64,000 bases of DNA, taken from positions 124,001 to 188,000 of the forward strand of contig NZ_JANLNY010000006.1 in the NCBI RefSeq assembly GCF_025465995.1, read 5' to 3'. Of this stretch, positions 26,843-36,263 are shown piece by piece. The notes below the pieces were generated by a model, which had not been told where the DNA came from, searched no databases, and was given only the letters and a program-made list of their open reading frames with translations. The stretch's first letter is position 1. Each line of letters starts with the position of its first letter. The DNA is from Pseudomonas sp. 5P_3.1_Bac2. Lineage in GTDB: Bacteria; Pseudomonadota; Gammaproteobacteria; Pseudomonadales; Pseudomonadaceae. Made by a program: the position numbers and the translations under genes.

Positions 26843-28315
26843 ATGTGGCGCGAGACCAAAATCCTACTGATTGACGACAACACTGAGCGCCGTCGTGATT
26901 TGACGGTCATCCTGAACTTCCTGGGGGAAGATCACCTCGCTTGTGACAGCCAGAGTTGGCAGCAATGCGTTGCCCAGTTGGAGTCCAGTCGGGAAGTGTT
27001 AAGTGTGTTGTTGGGGGACGTTAAAGCTAAGGGCGGACTGCTTGAAACCCTCAAACAAGTTGCCGCTTGGGATGCGTTCCTGCCAACCCTACTGATTGAA
27101 GAGCATGCCGCCGCCGATTGGCCGGACGAGCAGCGCCGCAGCGTGCTGGCCAGCCTGGAGATGCCGCCTAGCTATAACAAGCTGCTCGACTCGCTGCACC
27201 GTGCCCAGGTTTATCGCGAAATGTACGATCAGGCCCGTGAGCGTGGTCGGCAACGCGAGAGCAATCTGTTCCGCAGCCTGGTCGGCACCAGCCGCGCCAT
27301 CCAGCAAGTGCGGCACATGATGCAGCAAGTTGCGGACACCGAGGCCAGTGTGCTGATTCTCGGTGAGTCCGGCACGGGGAAAGAAGTGGTGGCGCGCAAC
27401 CTGCACTATCACTCCAAGCGTCGCTCTGGCCCATTTGTACCGGTTAACTGCGGTGCGATTCCGGCAGAGCTGTTGGAAAGCGAGCTGTTCGGCCATGAAA
27501 AGGGCGCCTTTACCGGGGCAATTACCTCGCGTTCGGGGCGTTTTGAGCTGGCTAATGGCGGCACCTTGTTCCTCGACGAAATTGGCGACATGCCGCTGCC
27601 CATGCAGGTCAAGCTGCTGCGGGTGCTGCAGGAACGCACCTTCGAGCGCGTCGGTAGCAACAAAACCCAGAACGCGGATGTGCGTATCATCGCGGCGACC
27701 CACAAGAATCTCGAGCAGATGATTGAGGACGGCAGCTTCCGCGAAGACCTGTACTACCGGCTGAATGTCTTCCCCATCGAGATGGCGCCGCTGCGTGAGC
27801 GCATTGAAGACATTCCGTTGCTGCTCAATGAGCTGATCTCGCGTATGGAAGTGGAGAAGCGTGGCTCGATCCGCTTTAACTCCGCCGCCATTATGTCGCT
27901 GTGCCGCCATGATTGGGCAGGCAACGTGCGCGAGCTGGCCAACTTGGTCGAGCGCATGGCGATCATGCATCCCTATGGGGTGATTGGCGTCGGCGAGCTG
28001 CCGAAGAAATTCCGTCATGTCGATGATGAAGACGAGAACATGGTCGCCGGTCTGCGCGATGAGCTGGATGAGCGCACCAGTCTGATGGCCAGCTCGGTTG
28101 GAGTTGACTCGGTGGCCATGCTGCCTCCAGAGGGCTTAGACCTTAAAGACTACCTCGGCAGCCTTGAGCAGGGCCTGATTCAGCAAGCGCTGGACGACGC
28201 CAATGGGGTGGTGGCGCGTGCCGCCGAGCGTCTGCGTATCCGCCGCACCACGTTGGTGGAAAAAATGCGCAAGTACGGCATGAGTCGTCGCGAGGACGAT
28301 GGTCTCGACGATTAA
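26843..28315 (+). CDS. fleQ: Flagellar master regulator FleQ
   Basis: Protein of 490 residues, the standard FleQ length, starting [13 protein letters not shown]; the frame extends 17 codons further back but the family begins at this ATG. Domains: an atypical receiver (1-125), an AAA+ sigma-54 activator domain with Walker A GESGTGKE and GAFTGA (about 140-380), and a C-terminal Fis-type helix-turn-helix ([20 protein letters not shown]). FleQ activates RpoN flagellar promoters, including fleSR, and in P. aeruginosa binds c-di-GMP to switch to matrix gene expression. An aspartate (D59) follows the strand VLLG near the usual acceptor position. FleQ is not known to need phosphorylation. Confidence 0.97.
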   Translation: MWRETKILLIDDNTERRRDLTVILNFLGEDHLACDSQSWQQCVAQLESSREVLSVLLGDVKAKGGLLETLKQVAAWDAFLPTLLIEEHAAADWPDEQRRSVLASLEMPPSYNKLLDSLHRAQVYREMYDQARERGRQRESNLFRSLVGTSRAIQQVRHMMQQVADTEASVLILGESGTGKEVVARNLHYHSKRRSGPFVPVNCGAIPAELLESELFGHEKGAFTGAITSRSGRFELANGGTLFLDEIGDMPLPMQVKLLRVLQERTFERVGSNKTQNADVRIIAATHKNLEQMIEDGSFREDLYYRLNVFPIEMAPLRERIEDIPLLLNELISRMEVEKRGSIRFNSAAIMSLCRHDWAGNVRELANLVERMAIMHPYGVIGVGELPKKFRHVDDEDENMVAGLRDELDERTSLMASSVGVDSVAMLPPEGLDLKDYLGSLEQGLIQQALDDANGVVARAAERLRIRRTTLVEKMRKYGMSRREDDGLDD

Positions 28316-28358
28316 AATTACGTCAGACAAGTGTCACTGGCCTGCCTAAGGCCACATC

Positions 28359-28396
28359 AATAAGGCCGAAGGATTGACGTATCCTTCGGCCTTATT
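28359..28396 (+). terminator. Terminator after fleQ
   Basis: A 16-bp perfect stem (AATAAGGCCGAAGGAT / ATCCTTCGGCCTTATT) with a 6-nt loop lies 44 bp past the fleQ stop and is followed by GTTT. Confidence 0.85.
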
Positions 28397-28429
28397 GTTT
28401 AAGTATTTGATTTTAATTAAGTATTTTTT

Positions 28430-28445
28430 AGGCACGGGTATTGCT
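28430..28445 (+). promoter_or_regulatory. Sigma-54 promoter of fleSR
   Basis: AGGCACGGGTATTGCT has the -24 GG and -12 GC doublets 10 bp apart. It lies 53 bp before the fleS ATG and is preceded by an A/T-rich tract. fleSR is a known RpoN/FleQ target in P. aeruginosa. Confidence 0.9.
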
Positions 28446-28497
28446 ATAGCTCTTGCAACCGACTGTCTTCTGACGGCTCGCCCTGCGAGAGATAACC

Positions 28498-29709
28498 ATG
28501 AGCACCAACCTGCAACTCAACGATACCTTCGCGCACTCGGCCGCTAATGCTGAGCCCGTGAGCCGTAGCGGCATTGAGCAAACCCTGGCTCTGTTTAGTC
28601 AGGTGTCGAATCAACTCAATGAGTCGTACAGCATGCTTGAGGCTCGGGTTGATGATCTCAAGGGCCAGCTGGCGTTGGTCAGTGCCCAGCGTATGCAGGA
28701 GCTTGCTGAGAAAGAACGGCTTGCCCATCGCCTGCAAAGTTTGCTGGATCTGCTCCCTGGCGGGGTGATTGTCCTCGATGGCCAGGGCGTGGTGCGCGAG
28801 GCTAACCCTGTGGCCTGCCAACTGCTCGGTACGCCCTTGGTCGGCCTGCTGTGGCGCCACGTGATTGCCCGTACTTTCGCCCCTCGTGAAGACGACGGTC
28901 ATGAGATTTCCCTCAAAGACGGCCGCCGGGTGTCGATTGCTACGCGTTCACTGCATGGTGAGCCGGGCCAGTTGGTGCTGCTCAGCGACCTGACAGAAAC
29001 CCGTCGCCTGCAAGAGCAGCTCTCGCGCCACGAACGGTTATCCGCATTGGGGCGGATGGTGGCGTCACTGGCCCATCAGATCCGCACACCGCTTTCCGCT
29101 GCGTTGATCTACGCCAGCCACCTCAGCGCAGAGGTGTTGCCGGTGGAGCAGCAACAGCGCTTTGCCGGGCGCTTGAAAGATCGCTTGCATGAGCTTGAGC
29201 ATCAAGTGCGCGACATGCTGATTTTCGCCCGTGGTGAGCTGCCGTTGCCGGATCGCCTCAGCCCAAAAGCCTTATTTAGTGCCGTGCGTGCCGCTGCCGA
29301 ACCCCACGTACAGGGTATGCAGGTGCGTTGGCAGTGCGACAGCCATGCCGGTGAGCTGTTGTGCAACCGTGACACCTTGGTTGGCTGCGTGCTCAACCTA
29401 GTGGAAAACGCCATCCAGGCCGGTGGTCGCGACACCCGCTTGAAGATTCATCTGTATGAGCGCGGCGGCAATTTGCGTCTGTGCATCAGCGACAACGGTC
29501 CCGGCATTGAACCGGCGACCCAAGCCCGCTTGGGCGAACCATTTTTCACCACCAAAACCACCGGCACTGGTTTGGGCTTGGCGGTAGTGACGGCGGTGGC
29601 CCGTGCTCATCATGGCGAGTTGCAACTGCGCTCGCGGCTGGGGCGCGGTACATGCGCTTTGCTGCGCTTGCCGCTGTTGGATAGCCGCCCGACGAGCCCG
29701 CAGGAGTAA
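28498..29709 (+). CDS. fleS: Flagellar sensor histidine kinase FleS
   Basis: Protein of 403 residues, close to the known FleS length. It has no membrane segment. A coiled-coil stretch (about 40-85) leads to a PAS-like domain (LLDLLPGGVIVLDGQGVVREANP, in parts LLDLLPGGVIVLDG and VVREANP). A HisKA domain (ALGRMVASLAHQIRTPLSAA, phospho-acceptor His) and an HATPase with NLVENAIQAGG, DNGPGIEP and TGTGLGLA follow. FleS phosphorylates FleR to switch on late sigma-54 flagellar operons such as flgFGHIJKL. It is followed after 6 bp by fleR. Confidence 0.96.
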   Translation: MSTNLQLNDTFAHSAANAEPVSRSGIEQTLALFSQVSNQLNESYSMLEARVDDLKGQLALVSAQRMQELAEKERLAHRLQSLLDLLPGGVIVLDGQGVVREANPVACQLLGTPLVGLLWRHVIARTFAPREDDGHEISLKDGRRVSIATRSLHGEPGQLVLLSDLTETRRLQEQLSRHERLSALGRMVASLAHQIRTPLSAALIYASHLSAEVLPVEQQQRFAGRLKDRLHELEHQVRDMLIFARGELPLPDRLSPKALFSAVRAAAEPHVQGMQVRWQCDSHAGELLCNRDTLVGCVLNLVENAIQAGGRDTRLKIHLYERGGNLRLCISDNGPGIEPATQARLGEPFFTTKTTGTGLGLAVVTAVARAHHGELQLRSRLGRGTCALLRLPLLDSRPTSPQE

Positions 29710-29715
29710 AGCGCT

Positions 29716-31116
29716 ATGGCCAGCAAAATTCTCTTGGTTGAAGACGATCGCGCGCTGCGCGAAGCCTTGGCCGACACTCTAGCCTTGGGCGGCCATGCAT
29801 ACCGCGCCGTGGACTGTGCCGAGGCGGCGCTGCAGGCGTTGACGCAGGAACCGTTCAGCTTAGTGATCAGCGACGTCAACATGCCGGGCATGGATGGTCA
29901 TCAGCTGTTGGCGCAGATTCGCCAACGCATGCCGCAGCTGCCGGTATTGCTGATGACGGCTTTTGCCGCCGTGGAGCGGGCGGTGGATGCCATGCGCCAA
30001 GGCGCCGTGGACTATTTGGTCAAGCCTTTTGAGCCCAAGGCGCTGCTGAGTTTGATCAATCGTCACGCCTTGGGCCACGTGCTGCCTGAGCAAGGCGGTC
30101 CGGTGGCGCAAGAGCCCGCCAGTGTGCAACTGCTGGCCCTGGCCGCACGGGTGGCGCGGAGCGATTCCACGGTGTTGATTACCGGCGAGTCCGGCACAGG
30201 TAAAGAAGTGCTGGCGCGCTATATCCACGAACAATCGCCGCGGGCGGGCAAGCCGTTTATTGCGATTAACTGCGCGGCAATTCCCGACAACATGCTCGAA
30301 GCGACTCTGTTTGGGCACGAGAAGGGCGCCTTTACTGGCGCCATCGCCAGTGCCCCGGGCAAGTTCGAAATGGCCGACGGCGGCACTTTACTCCTCGACG
30401 AAATCTCCGAGATGCCTCTGGCCTTGCAAGCCAAGTTGCTGCGTGTGCTGCAAGAGCGCGAAGTGGAGCGGGTGGGGGCGCGTAAGCCGATTAATTTGGA
30501 CATCCGTGTACTGGCCACCAGTAACCGCGATCTAGCCGCAGAAGTGGCCGCCGGGCGCTTCCGTGAGGATCTCTACTATCGCCTGTCGGTGTTTCCTTTG
30601 GCGTGGCGTCCGCTGCGCGAGCGTCCAGCGGATATCGTGCCGCTGGCTGAGCGTTTGCTGGCCAAGTACGTGAAGAAGATGAACCACGGGCCGATTCGCT
30701 TTTGCGCCCAAGCTCAGCAGTGTTTGCTGAGCCATAGCTGGCCGGGCAACGTGCGCGAGCTGGATAACGCTATTCAGCGCGCATTGATTTTGCAGCAAGG
30801 GGGGGTGATTCAGCCTGAGGATCTGTGCCTGCTCGCGCCCATCGGTGCCGCGCCTGTGAGCGCCGCGCCGAGTAACTTTGCGCCGGCTGCCAGCGTGCCG
30901 CTGGCTGTGCCCAGCGCTGAGAGTGAAGCAGGGGTACTCGGCGAGGATCTGCGTCGCCATGAGTATCAGATGATCATCGACACCCTGCGCGCTGAGCGCG
31001 GTCGGCGTAAGGAGGCTGCGGAGCGCTTGGGCATCAGCCCGCGAACCTTGCGCTATAAGCTGGCGCAGATGCGTGATGCCGGGATGGATGTGGAAGCCTA
31101 TCTGTTCGCCAGTTAA
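29716..31116 (+). CDS. fleR: Flagellar two-component activator FleR
   Basis: Protein of 466 residues: a receiver domain with phospho-acceptor D53 (LVISDVNMPGMDG), an AAA+ sigma-54 interaction domain ([17 protein letters not shown]) and a Fis-type DNA-binding C-terminus (RRKEAAERLGISPRTLRYKL). FleR activates class III flagellar promoters with RpoN; the consensus promoter at 1450 is a likely target. In other pseudomonads fliE follows fleR. Here the next genes are unrelated and on the other strand. Confidence 0.96.
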   Translation: MASKILLVEDDRALREALADTLALGGHAYRAVDCAEAALQALTQEPFSLVISDVNMPGMDGHQLLAQIRQRMPQLPVLLMTAFAAVERAVDAMRQGAVDYLVKPFEPKALLSLINRHALGHVLPEQGGPVAQEPASVQLLALAARVARSDSTVLITGESGTGKEVLARYIHEQSPRAGKPFIAINCAAIPDNMLEATLFGHEKGAFTGAIASAPGKFEMADGGTLLLDEISEMPLALQAKLLRVLQEREVERVGARKPINLDIRVLATSNRDLAAEVAAGRFREDLYYRLSVFPLAWRPLRERPADIVPLAERLLAKYVKKMNHGPIRFCAQAQQCLLSHSWPGNVRELDNAIQRALILQQGGVIQPEDLCLLAPIGAAPVSAAPSNFAPAASVPLAVPSAESEAGVLGEDLRRHEYQMIIDTLRAERGRRKEAAERLGISPRTLRYKLAQMRDAGMDVEAYLFAS

Positions 31117-31144
31117 CTGACGCAGGTGGCAGAGACTCGAAGCG

Positions 31145-31543
31145 TTACTGCCGTTCTAGGGTTTTCTGCCGGATGATGTAAATGCTTACGCACACTGCGC
31201 TGGTCAGCATAAATAAGCGTGCCCAAAACAGCGGCACCAGATAGCACGACAGGCCAATGCTCAGCCACATCAGGCTAATGGCGTAGACCTTACCCTTGAG
31301 CGGAATGCCCTGGCCTTCGAGATAAGGCACCACCCACGGGCCCAGCTGGGGATGCTTGACCAGCCACTGATAGAAACGCTCGGAGCTGCGCATAAAGCAG
31401 GCCGCGGCCAGGAGCAAAAAGGGCGTGGTCGGCAACACCGGCAAAAAAATCCCCAGCACACCCAGCGCCACGCTTAACCCGCCAATGGCGAGTAGGGCGT
31501 AGCGCAACACCGGGTTACGCTGGGGTTTGACGGAGCGCGCCAT
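31145..31543 (-). CDS. DUF454 (YbaN-like) inner-membrane protein
   Basis: Protein of 132 residues. The family motif GVLGIFLPVLPTTPFLLLAAACF lies at about residues 25-50 (shown in two parts: GVLGIFLPVLPTTPF, LLLAAACF), followed by RSSERFYQWLVKHPQLG. Three or four hydrophobic segments indicate an inner-membrane protein. DUF454 members are widespread and of unknown function. It sits convergent to fleR and 15 bp downstream of the UPF0149 gene, probably in the same transcript. Confidence 0.88.
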   Translation of the reverse strand: MARSVKPQRNPVLRYALLAIGGLSVALGVLGIFLPVLPTTPFLLLAAACFMRSSERFYQWLVKHPQLGPWVVPYLEGQGIPLKGKVYAISLMWLSIGLSCYLVPLFWARLFMLTSAVCVSIYIIRQKTLERQ

Positions 31544-31558
31544 ACTGCCGGCGCGTGC

Positions 31559-32149
31559 TTAGTGGTGACGTGGTTTGAGCAGAGCCGGTTTTTCTTCGGG
31601 GGCGTTGCACAGCAGGAACAGCGCGGTCAGCAGTTCAGGGATTTGCTCAATCATGCTGTCGACCAGATCGCGGTCTTGGGCGATTTCAGCAAACTCAGGC
31701 TGTTCGTCGAACAGGCCGGAACCGACCATGATTGGTAGCAGCAGTTCGCTGACTTCATCTTCGGCGTCGTCGAACCATACGGCTTCGCGCAGGAACACGC
31801 CTTCCATAAAGCCGATGCACCAGCCGCGCAGGTCGGAATCGTCCGGCTCGTCGCCCAAGTCCAGTTCACACGGCACCTCTGGCTCGTCGTCGCTGGCCAG
31901 TTGGCGGGCGATATGGGCTTGCAGCTGGATCAGGGTGGCTTCGATCTCTTCGCGCTGGGCGTCGTCGCGGTAATGCGGCGGTTCAGAGAACAGGGCGTCG
32001 ATCCACTCCCGTGGCGCGACTTTCTCAGGGCAGATGGACAGGGCTGTCAGATAACCGTGAGCGGCGATGTAATCCAACGCCTCATCGTGCAGCTCATCAG
32101 CATCAAGGAAGGCTTGCAGGCGGGAGAGTTGCTCGGCGAAGGAGGACAT
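31559..32149 (-). CDS. UPF0149 / YecA-family protein
   Basis: Acidic 196-residue protein. The N-terminal LSRLQAFLDADELHDEALDY and the central CIGFMEGVFLREAVWFDD (GW/GF-ME pattern) are the marks of the UPF0149 (YgfB/YecA) family. It lacks the C-terminal SEC-C zinc motif found in some members. The P. aeruginosa relative YgfB has been linked to control of ampD and beta-lactam resistance, but this protein may not be its orthologue. It is divergent from recQ across a 185-bp gap. Confidence 0.82.
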   Translation of the reverse strand: MSSFAEQLSRLQAFLDADELHDEALDYIAAHGYLTALSICPEKVAPREWIDALFSEPPHYRDDAQREEIEATLIQLQAHIARQLASDDEPEVPCELDLGDEPDDSDLRGWCIGFMEGVFLREAVWFDDAEDEVSELLLPIMVGSGLFDEQPEFAEIAQDRDLVDSMIEQIPELLTALFLLCNAPEEKPALLKPRHH

Positions 32150-32334
32150 TGCGGCTACCTAGAGGAAATAAACAAAGGTGGATTCTAGTCTAGCGCAGCC
32201 TAAGCGGCCATAGCCCAGTTGCCAGCGCAGCCAATTTAGCCGCGCGGGCAGGGCATTACGACAGAAAGTCGCTATGGCCGAGCGTGCTTGAGCAGCGCTT
32301 GCGTATAATGCCCGGCTTGTTTTGGAGACCCTTC

Positions 32335-34461
32335 ATGCTCGAGCACGCCCAGCGCATTCTTAAAGACGTATTCGGTTACGACAGTTTTCGTGGCCGGCAG
32401 GGCGCAATTATCGAGCGGGTCGCCACCGGTGGCGATGCCTTAGTGCTGATGCCCACCGGCGGCGGCAAGTCGCTGTGTTTCCAAGTGCCGGCCTTGCTGC
32501 GTGAAGGCTTGGCCGTGGTGGTGTCGCCGCTGATTGCCTTGATGGACGATCAAGTTGCCACCCTCAATGAGCTGGGCGTGGCTGCTGTGGCGCTGAACTC
32601 CAGCTTAAGCGCCGACGAGCAGCGCGAGATTGCCATGCGCATCCGGCGTGGCGAAATCAAGATGCTCTATCTCGCCCCAGAGCGCCTAGTCCAGCCACGC
32701 ATGCTGAGCTTTCTGGAAAGCTTGCAGATTGCCCTGTTTGCCATTGATGAGGCGCACTGCGTGTCGCAATGGGGCCATGACTTCCGCCCGGAATACTTAC
32801 AACTGGGCCAGTTAGCCGAGCTGTTCCCGCAGGTGCCGCGCATTGCCCTGACTGCCACGGCGGACATGCGCACCCGCGAGGAGATCGTCCAGCGCCTGCA
32901 TCTGCACAGTGCCGAGCGTTTTTTGTCGAGCTTCGACCGGCCGAATATTTTTTATCGCATCGTGCCCAAAGAGCAGCCGCGTAAGCAGTTGATCAGCTTT
33001 TTGACTCCGCGTAAGGGCGATGCCGGCATCGTGTACTGCCTGTCACGCAAGAAGGTCGAAGAGGTCGCCGCCTTTCTCAGTGAACAAGGCTTCCCTGCGT
33101 TGCCTTATCACGCCGGTTTGCCCAATGAGCTGCGTGCCTTCAACCAGAAGCGCTTTCTCAATGAGGAAGGCTTGATCATGGTCGCCACCGTGGCTTTTGG
33201 CATGGGTATCGACAAGCCTAACGTGCGCTTTGTCGCCCATATGGATCTGCCGAAATCTTTGGAAGCCTACTACCAGGAAACCGGCCGCGCCGGTCGCGAT
33301 GGTCTGCCGGCTGATGCCTGGATGAGTTACGGCCTGCAGGACGTCATCTTCCTTAAACAGATGCTCAATAATTCCGAGGGTGATGAGCGGCATAAGCGTG
33401 TCGAGCAGCATAAGCTCGACGCCATGTTGGCCCTGTGTGAAGAGACGCGCTGCCGGCGCCAGGCGCTGCTGGCTTACTTCGATGAAGAATTAGCGCAGCC
33501 CTGCGGCCACTGCGATAACTGCCAGGACCCGGTGCAAACCTGGGACGCCACCGAGCCGGCGCGCCAAGCGCTGTCAGCGATTCACCGCACCGGCCAGCGC
33601 TATGGCGTGGGGCATCTGGTGGATGTGTTGCTCGGTCGTGATAACGACAAAGTACGCGCCGTCGGTCATCAGCATCTGAGTGTGTTTGGTATTGGCAAGG
33701 CCCTGCATGAGGCCGAGTGGCGTTCGTTGTACCGCCAGTTGGTGGCGCGAGGTTTGGTTGATGTCGATCTCGACGGTTTTGGCGGCCTGCGCTTGTCTGA
33801 CAGCTGCCGGCCCTTGCTCAAGGGCGAAGTCAGTCTGCAACTGCGCCGTGATCTCAAACCGCAGCAAAGCGCCAAGGCCTCCAGCAGTGCGGCCAGTCAG
33901 TTGGTGCGTGGCGATGAGCGGGCGCAGTGGGAAGCGTTGCGCACCTTACGGCGCAAGCTGGCCGAGGAGCATGGGGTACCGCCTTATGTGATCTTCCCGG
34001 ATGCCACGCTGTTGGAAATGCTGCGTAGCAAGCCGGCTAATTTGGCCGAGATGGCTCAGGTCAGCGGGGTTGGCGCGCGTAAGCTGGAACGCTACGGCGA
34101 GGCGTTTTTGGCCGTGCTCGGCGGCGCGCAAAGTACTAGCGCCAGCGTGGCCGATCTGCGCCACGAGTTGGTGAGTTTGGCCTGTGCCGGGATGACTCCG
34201 GCGCAGATCGCCAAGCAGCTCAGCTGCAGCGAGAAGAACGTCTACAGCCTGCTGGCTGAAGCTATTTCTCGTCAGCAGCTGTCGTTGGAGCAAGCGCTGG
34301 ATTTACCCGAGGAACTGCTGGGGCAGATTCAGGACACTTTCCTTGATGGGGAGGGCGAGTTGCCGTCTGTCGCCACCGTCAGCGAGCTGTTGGACGGGCG
34401 GGTTGAGCTTGGTATTTTGCATTGCGTACGTGCGGCACTTCAGGCGGAATTTGAAATCTGA
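32335..34461 (+). CDS. recQ: ATP-dependent DNA helicase RecQ
   Basis: Protein of 708 residues; the start at [15 protein letters not shown] has GGAG upstream, and the frame's earlier codons do not match the family. Walker A is PTGGGKS (40-46), motif II is the DEAH box in [19 protein letters not shown], and motif VI is [11 protein letters not shown] four-cysteine zinc site (CEETRC...CGHCDNC), an RQC winged helix and a C-terminal HRDC domain (about 545-620) follow. About 80 residues beyond the HRDC look like an extra winged-helix tail. RecQ unwinds 3'-tailed DNA in recombination repair and fork restart. A TATAAT hexamer lies 25 bp upstream. Confidence 0.97.
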   Translation: MLEHAQRILKDVFGYDSFRGRQGAIIERVATGGDALVLMPTGGGKSLCFQVPALLREGLAVVVSPLIALMDDQVATLNELGVAAVALNSSLSADEQREIAMRIRRGEIKMLYLAPERLVQPRMLSFLESLQIALFAIDEAHCVSQWGHDFRPEYLQLGQLAELFPQVPRIALTATADMRTREEIVQRLHLHSAERFLSSFDRPNIFYRIVPKEQPRKQLISFLTPRKGDAGIVYCLSRKKVEEVAAFLSEQGFPALPYHAGLPNELRAFNQKRFLNEEGLIMVATVAFGMGIDKPNVRFVAHMDLPKSLEAYYQETGRAGRDGLPADAWMSYGLQDVIFLKQMLNNSEGDERHKRVEQHKLDAMLALCEETRCRRQALLAYFDEELAQPCGHCDNCQDPVQTWDATEPARQALSAIHRTGQRYGVGHLVDVLLGRDNDKVRAVGHQHLSVFGIGKALHEAEWRSLYRQLVARGLVDVDLDGFGGLRLSDSCRPLLKGEVSLQLRRDLKPQQSAKASSSAASQLVRGDERAQWEALRTLRRKLAEEHGVPPYVIFPDATLLEMLRSKPANLAEMAQVSGVGARKLERYGEAFLAVLGGAQSTSASVADLRHELVSLACAGMTPAQIAKQLSCSEKNVYSLLAEAISRQQLSLEQALDLPEELLGQIQDTFLDGEGELPSVATVSELLDGRVELGILHCVRAALQAEFEI

Positions 34462-34522
34462 GTGACTGCGACTAGGAATCAAGGGTGGTCGCGTTGATGG
34501 ATCGACACGCTCATAAAGCCTG

Positions 34523-35713
34523 ATGCTTTACCCTCCCGAGGTTCCGGTGCTACCCCCTATTATTCTCCCCCACGATATTGATTCCAGCCCTTATGCCGAG
34601 CAACTGAGTGTAGGCTTTCGCCGCTTACGCTTTAGCGAGCCATTGGAGCGGGAATATCACGACTATCAGTCCAACGAAAGTTTTGAGCTAAGACGCATCA
34701 GCCTGTGCATGGGCATCGTGGCCTGGCTGGCGTTCGGCGGCTTCGACTTTGTCTTGCTCAGTGCTGAGCAATTGCATTGGATGCTGACCGTGCGCAGCAT
34801 TGGCTTGGCCATCATCGTAGGGCTGACGGTGTTGGCCTTCCAGCGCCGTTTTATTCGTCAGCTGCCCTTGTTCAGCCTGTTGGCCTTGCTGACCTTGGGA
34901 GCCGCTTCAGCCTATCTGGTGGCGCATGCCCACCGCTATGATCCCAGTTACCCCTACGAGGGGCTGCTGTTGGTGTGTATGGCCGGCTATTTTTTAGCCG
35001 GCTTGCGCCTGCCCCAAGCGCTCGGCTGTTCCATGTTAGTGCTGCTGATGTATGTGGTGTTGGAAGTGCTTGTGGGCAAGGTAAGCCGCGCGATGTTGTT
35101 TAACAGCATGATGTTTTTGTTGGTTGGCAACCTGATGGGCGCTGTGGGTTGTTACTTGCTGGAATACAAGTCTCGCGAGCACTTTCTGGTCAATCGCATC
35201 ATGCGCATGTTGGCCGAGAGTGACAGCCTCACCGGCTTGCGTAATCGGCGCAGTTTCAATCGTCAATTCGACAGCCTGTACCGCCAAGCCCAGCGCGAGC
35301 ATTGCAACATCGCCTTGCTGCTGTGCGATCTCGATCACTTCAAGGCTTACAACGATCATTACGGTCATCAGTTGGGTGACAAAGCCCTGCAGACCATCGG
35401 CAATCTGCTCCAGCAAGCGGCCCGGCGGCCCTTGGATATGGCGGTGCGTTTGGGCGGAGAAGAGTTTGCCGTGCTGTTGTATGACATTAGCGTCAATGAG
35501 GCGCGTAACCATGCCGAGGCGCTGCGCCTGACCCTGCAGGAAATGCAGATCGAGCATCGTGGCTCATCCACTGCCAATGTCCTGACCATGTCCATCGGCG
35601 TGGCCTGTGCCGAGCCCGGTGAGGAGGGCGGCGCTTTGTCGCGCCTGTATGAGATCGCCGACCGCGCGCTCTATGAGGCGAAGGCCTTTGGGCGCAACCA
35701 AGTGGGTTTTTAA
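34523..35713 (+). CDS. hsbD: Membrane diguanylate cyclase, probable HsbD
   Basis: Protein of 396 residues. A cytoplasmic N-terminus of about 65 residues is followed by about six transmembrane segments (70-215), then a GGDEF domain with an intact GGEEF active site (311-315). An RxxD inhibitory site (RPLD) lies five residues before it. Such enzymes make c-di-GMP from two GTP and are product-inhibited. The recQ-GGDEF-marR-fimV-like order matches what I recall of P. aeruginosa PA3344-PA3340, where PA3343 is HsbD, which promotes the HptB-linked motile-to-sessile switch. No clear ribosome site was seen, so the start is provisional. Confidence 0.8.
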   Translation: MLYPPEVPVLPPIILPHDIDSSPYAEQLSVGFRRLRFSEPLEREYHDYQSNESFELRRISLCMGIVAWLAFGGFDFVLLSAEQLHWMLTVRSIGLAIIVGLTVLAFQRRFIRQLPLFSLLALLTLGAASAYLVAHAHRYDPSYPYEGLLLVCMAGYFLAGLRLPQALGCSMLVLLMYVVLEVLVGKVSRAMLFNSMMFLLVGNLMGAVGCYLLEYKSREHFLVNRIMRMLAESDSLTGLRNRRSFNRQFDSLYRQAQREHCNIALLLCDLDHFKAYNDHYGHQLGDKALQTIGNLLQQAARRPLDMAVRLGGEEFAVLLYDISVNEARNHAEALRLTLQEMQIEHRGSSTANVLTMSIGVACAEPGEEGGALSRLYEIADRALYEAKAFGRNQVGF

Positions 35714-35786
35714 CCTCCCCATGTATTTATTTGCGACAGTGGATCACAGCCGCTTGTGCTGACAGGTAACGGAATTAGGGTTATGG

Positions 35787-35806
35787 TTAGCTGACTAATA
35801 ATTAGT
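35787..35806 (+). promoter_or_regulatory. Palindromic operator before the marR-MFS pair
   Basis: ACTAATAATTAGT (35794-35806) is a perfect 13-bp palindrome about a central A. It overlaps TTAG-N4-CTAA (35787-35798). It lies 22 bp before the marR start, where a MarR dimer would autorepress. Confidence 0.6.
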
Positions 35807-35828
35807 ACTGTCCATAAGAGTCGCGACT

Positions 35829-36263
35829 ATGTCGGAAACCGATCAGCACCGTTTTGCTATGCAAGTTGCTCAACTGTCCCGCTCTTGGCGGGCAGAGTTA
35901 GACCGTCGTTTGGTGGGGCTGGGCTTATCTCAGGCACGTTGGTTGGTGCTGCTGCATTTGGGGCGTATCAATGGTTTGCCGACGCAACGGGAGTTGGCGC
36001 AAAGCGTCGGCGTCGAGGGGCCAACTTTGGCGCGTTTGCTCGATAGTCTGGAAGCCCAAGGCTTGGTCAGCCGCCAGGCCGTGCCAGAAGACCGGCGCGC
36101 AAAAAAAGTTGTGCTCAGCCCAGAAGCTTGGCCAGTGATCGAGAAGATCGAGGCCATTTCCAGTCAGCTGCGTAAAGAAGTCTTTGCTGGTATCGATGAG
36201 GAAGAGCTGCGTCGTTGCCAGAAGGTTCACGCCCAGGTCCTGAGTAATCTGGAAAAACTCTAA
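35829..36263 (+). CDS. MarR-family transcriptional regulator
   Basis: Protein of 144 residues with the MarR winged helix-turn-helix (LPTQRELAQSVGVEGPTLARLLDSLEAQGLVSR, in parts LPTQRELAQSVGVEGPTLAR and LLDSLEAQGLVSR) and wing PEDRRAKKVVLSPEA. MarR proteins bind palindromes as dimers and release when bound by small aromatic ligands. The gene ends one base before the MFS start (TAAATG), so the two are coexpressed. Repression of the pump by this regulator at the 35787-35806 palindrome is inferred. Confidence 0.93.
   Translation: MSETDQHRFAMQVAQLSRSWRAELDRRLVGLGLSQARWLVLLHLGRINGLPTQRELAQSVGVEGPTLARLLDSLEAQGLVSRQAVPEDRRAKKVVLSPEAWPVIEKIEAISSQLRKEVFAGIDEEELRRCQKVHAQVLSNLEKL

Noticed and set aside
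32304..32309. TATAAT as a recQ promoter
   Set aside because: Good -10 hexamer but the nearest TTGAGC is only 10 bp upstream, too close for a sigma-70 -35; noted only in the recQ entry.
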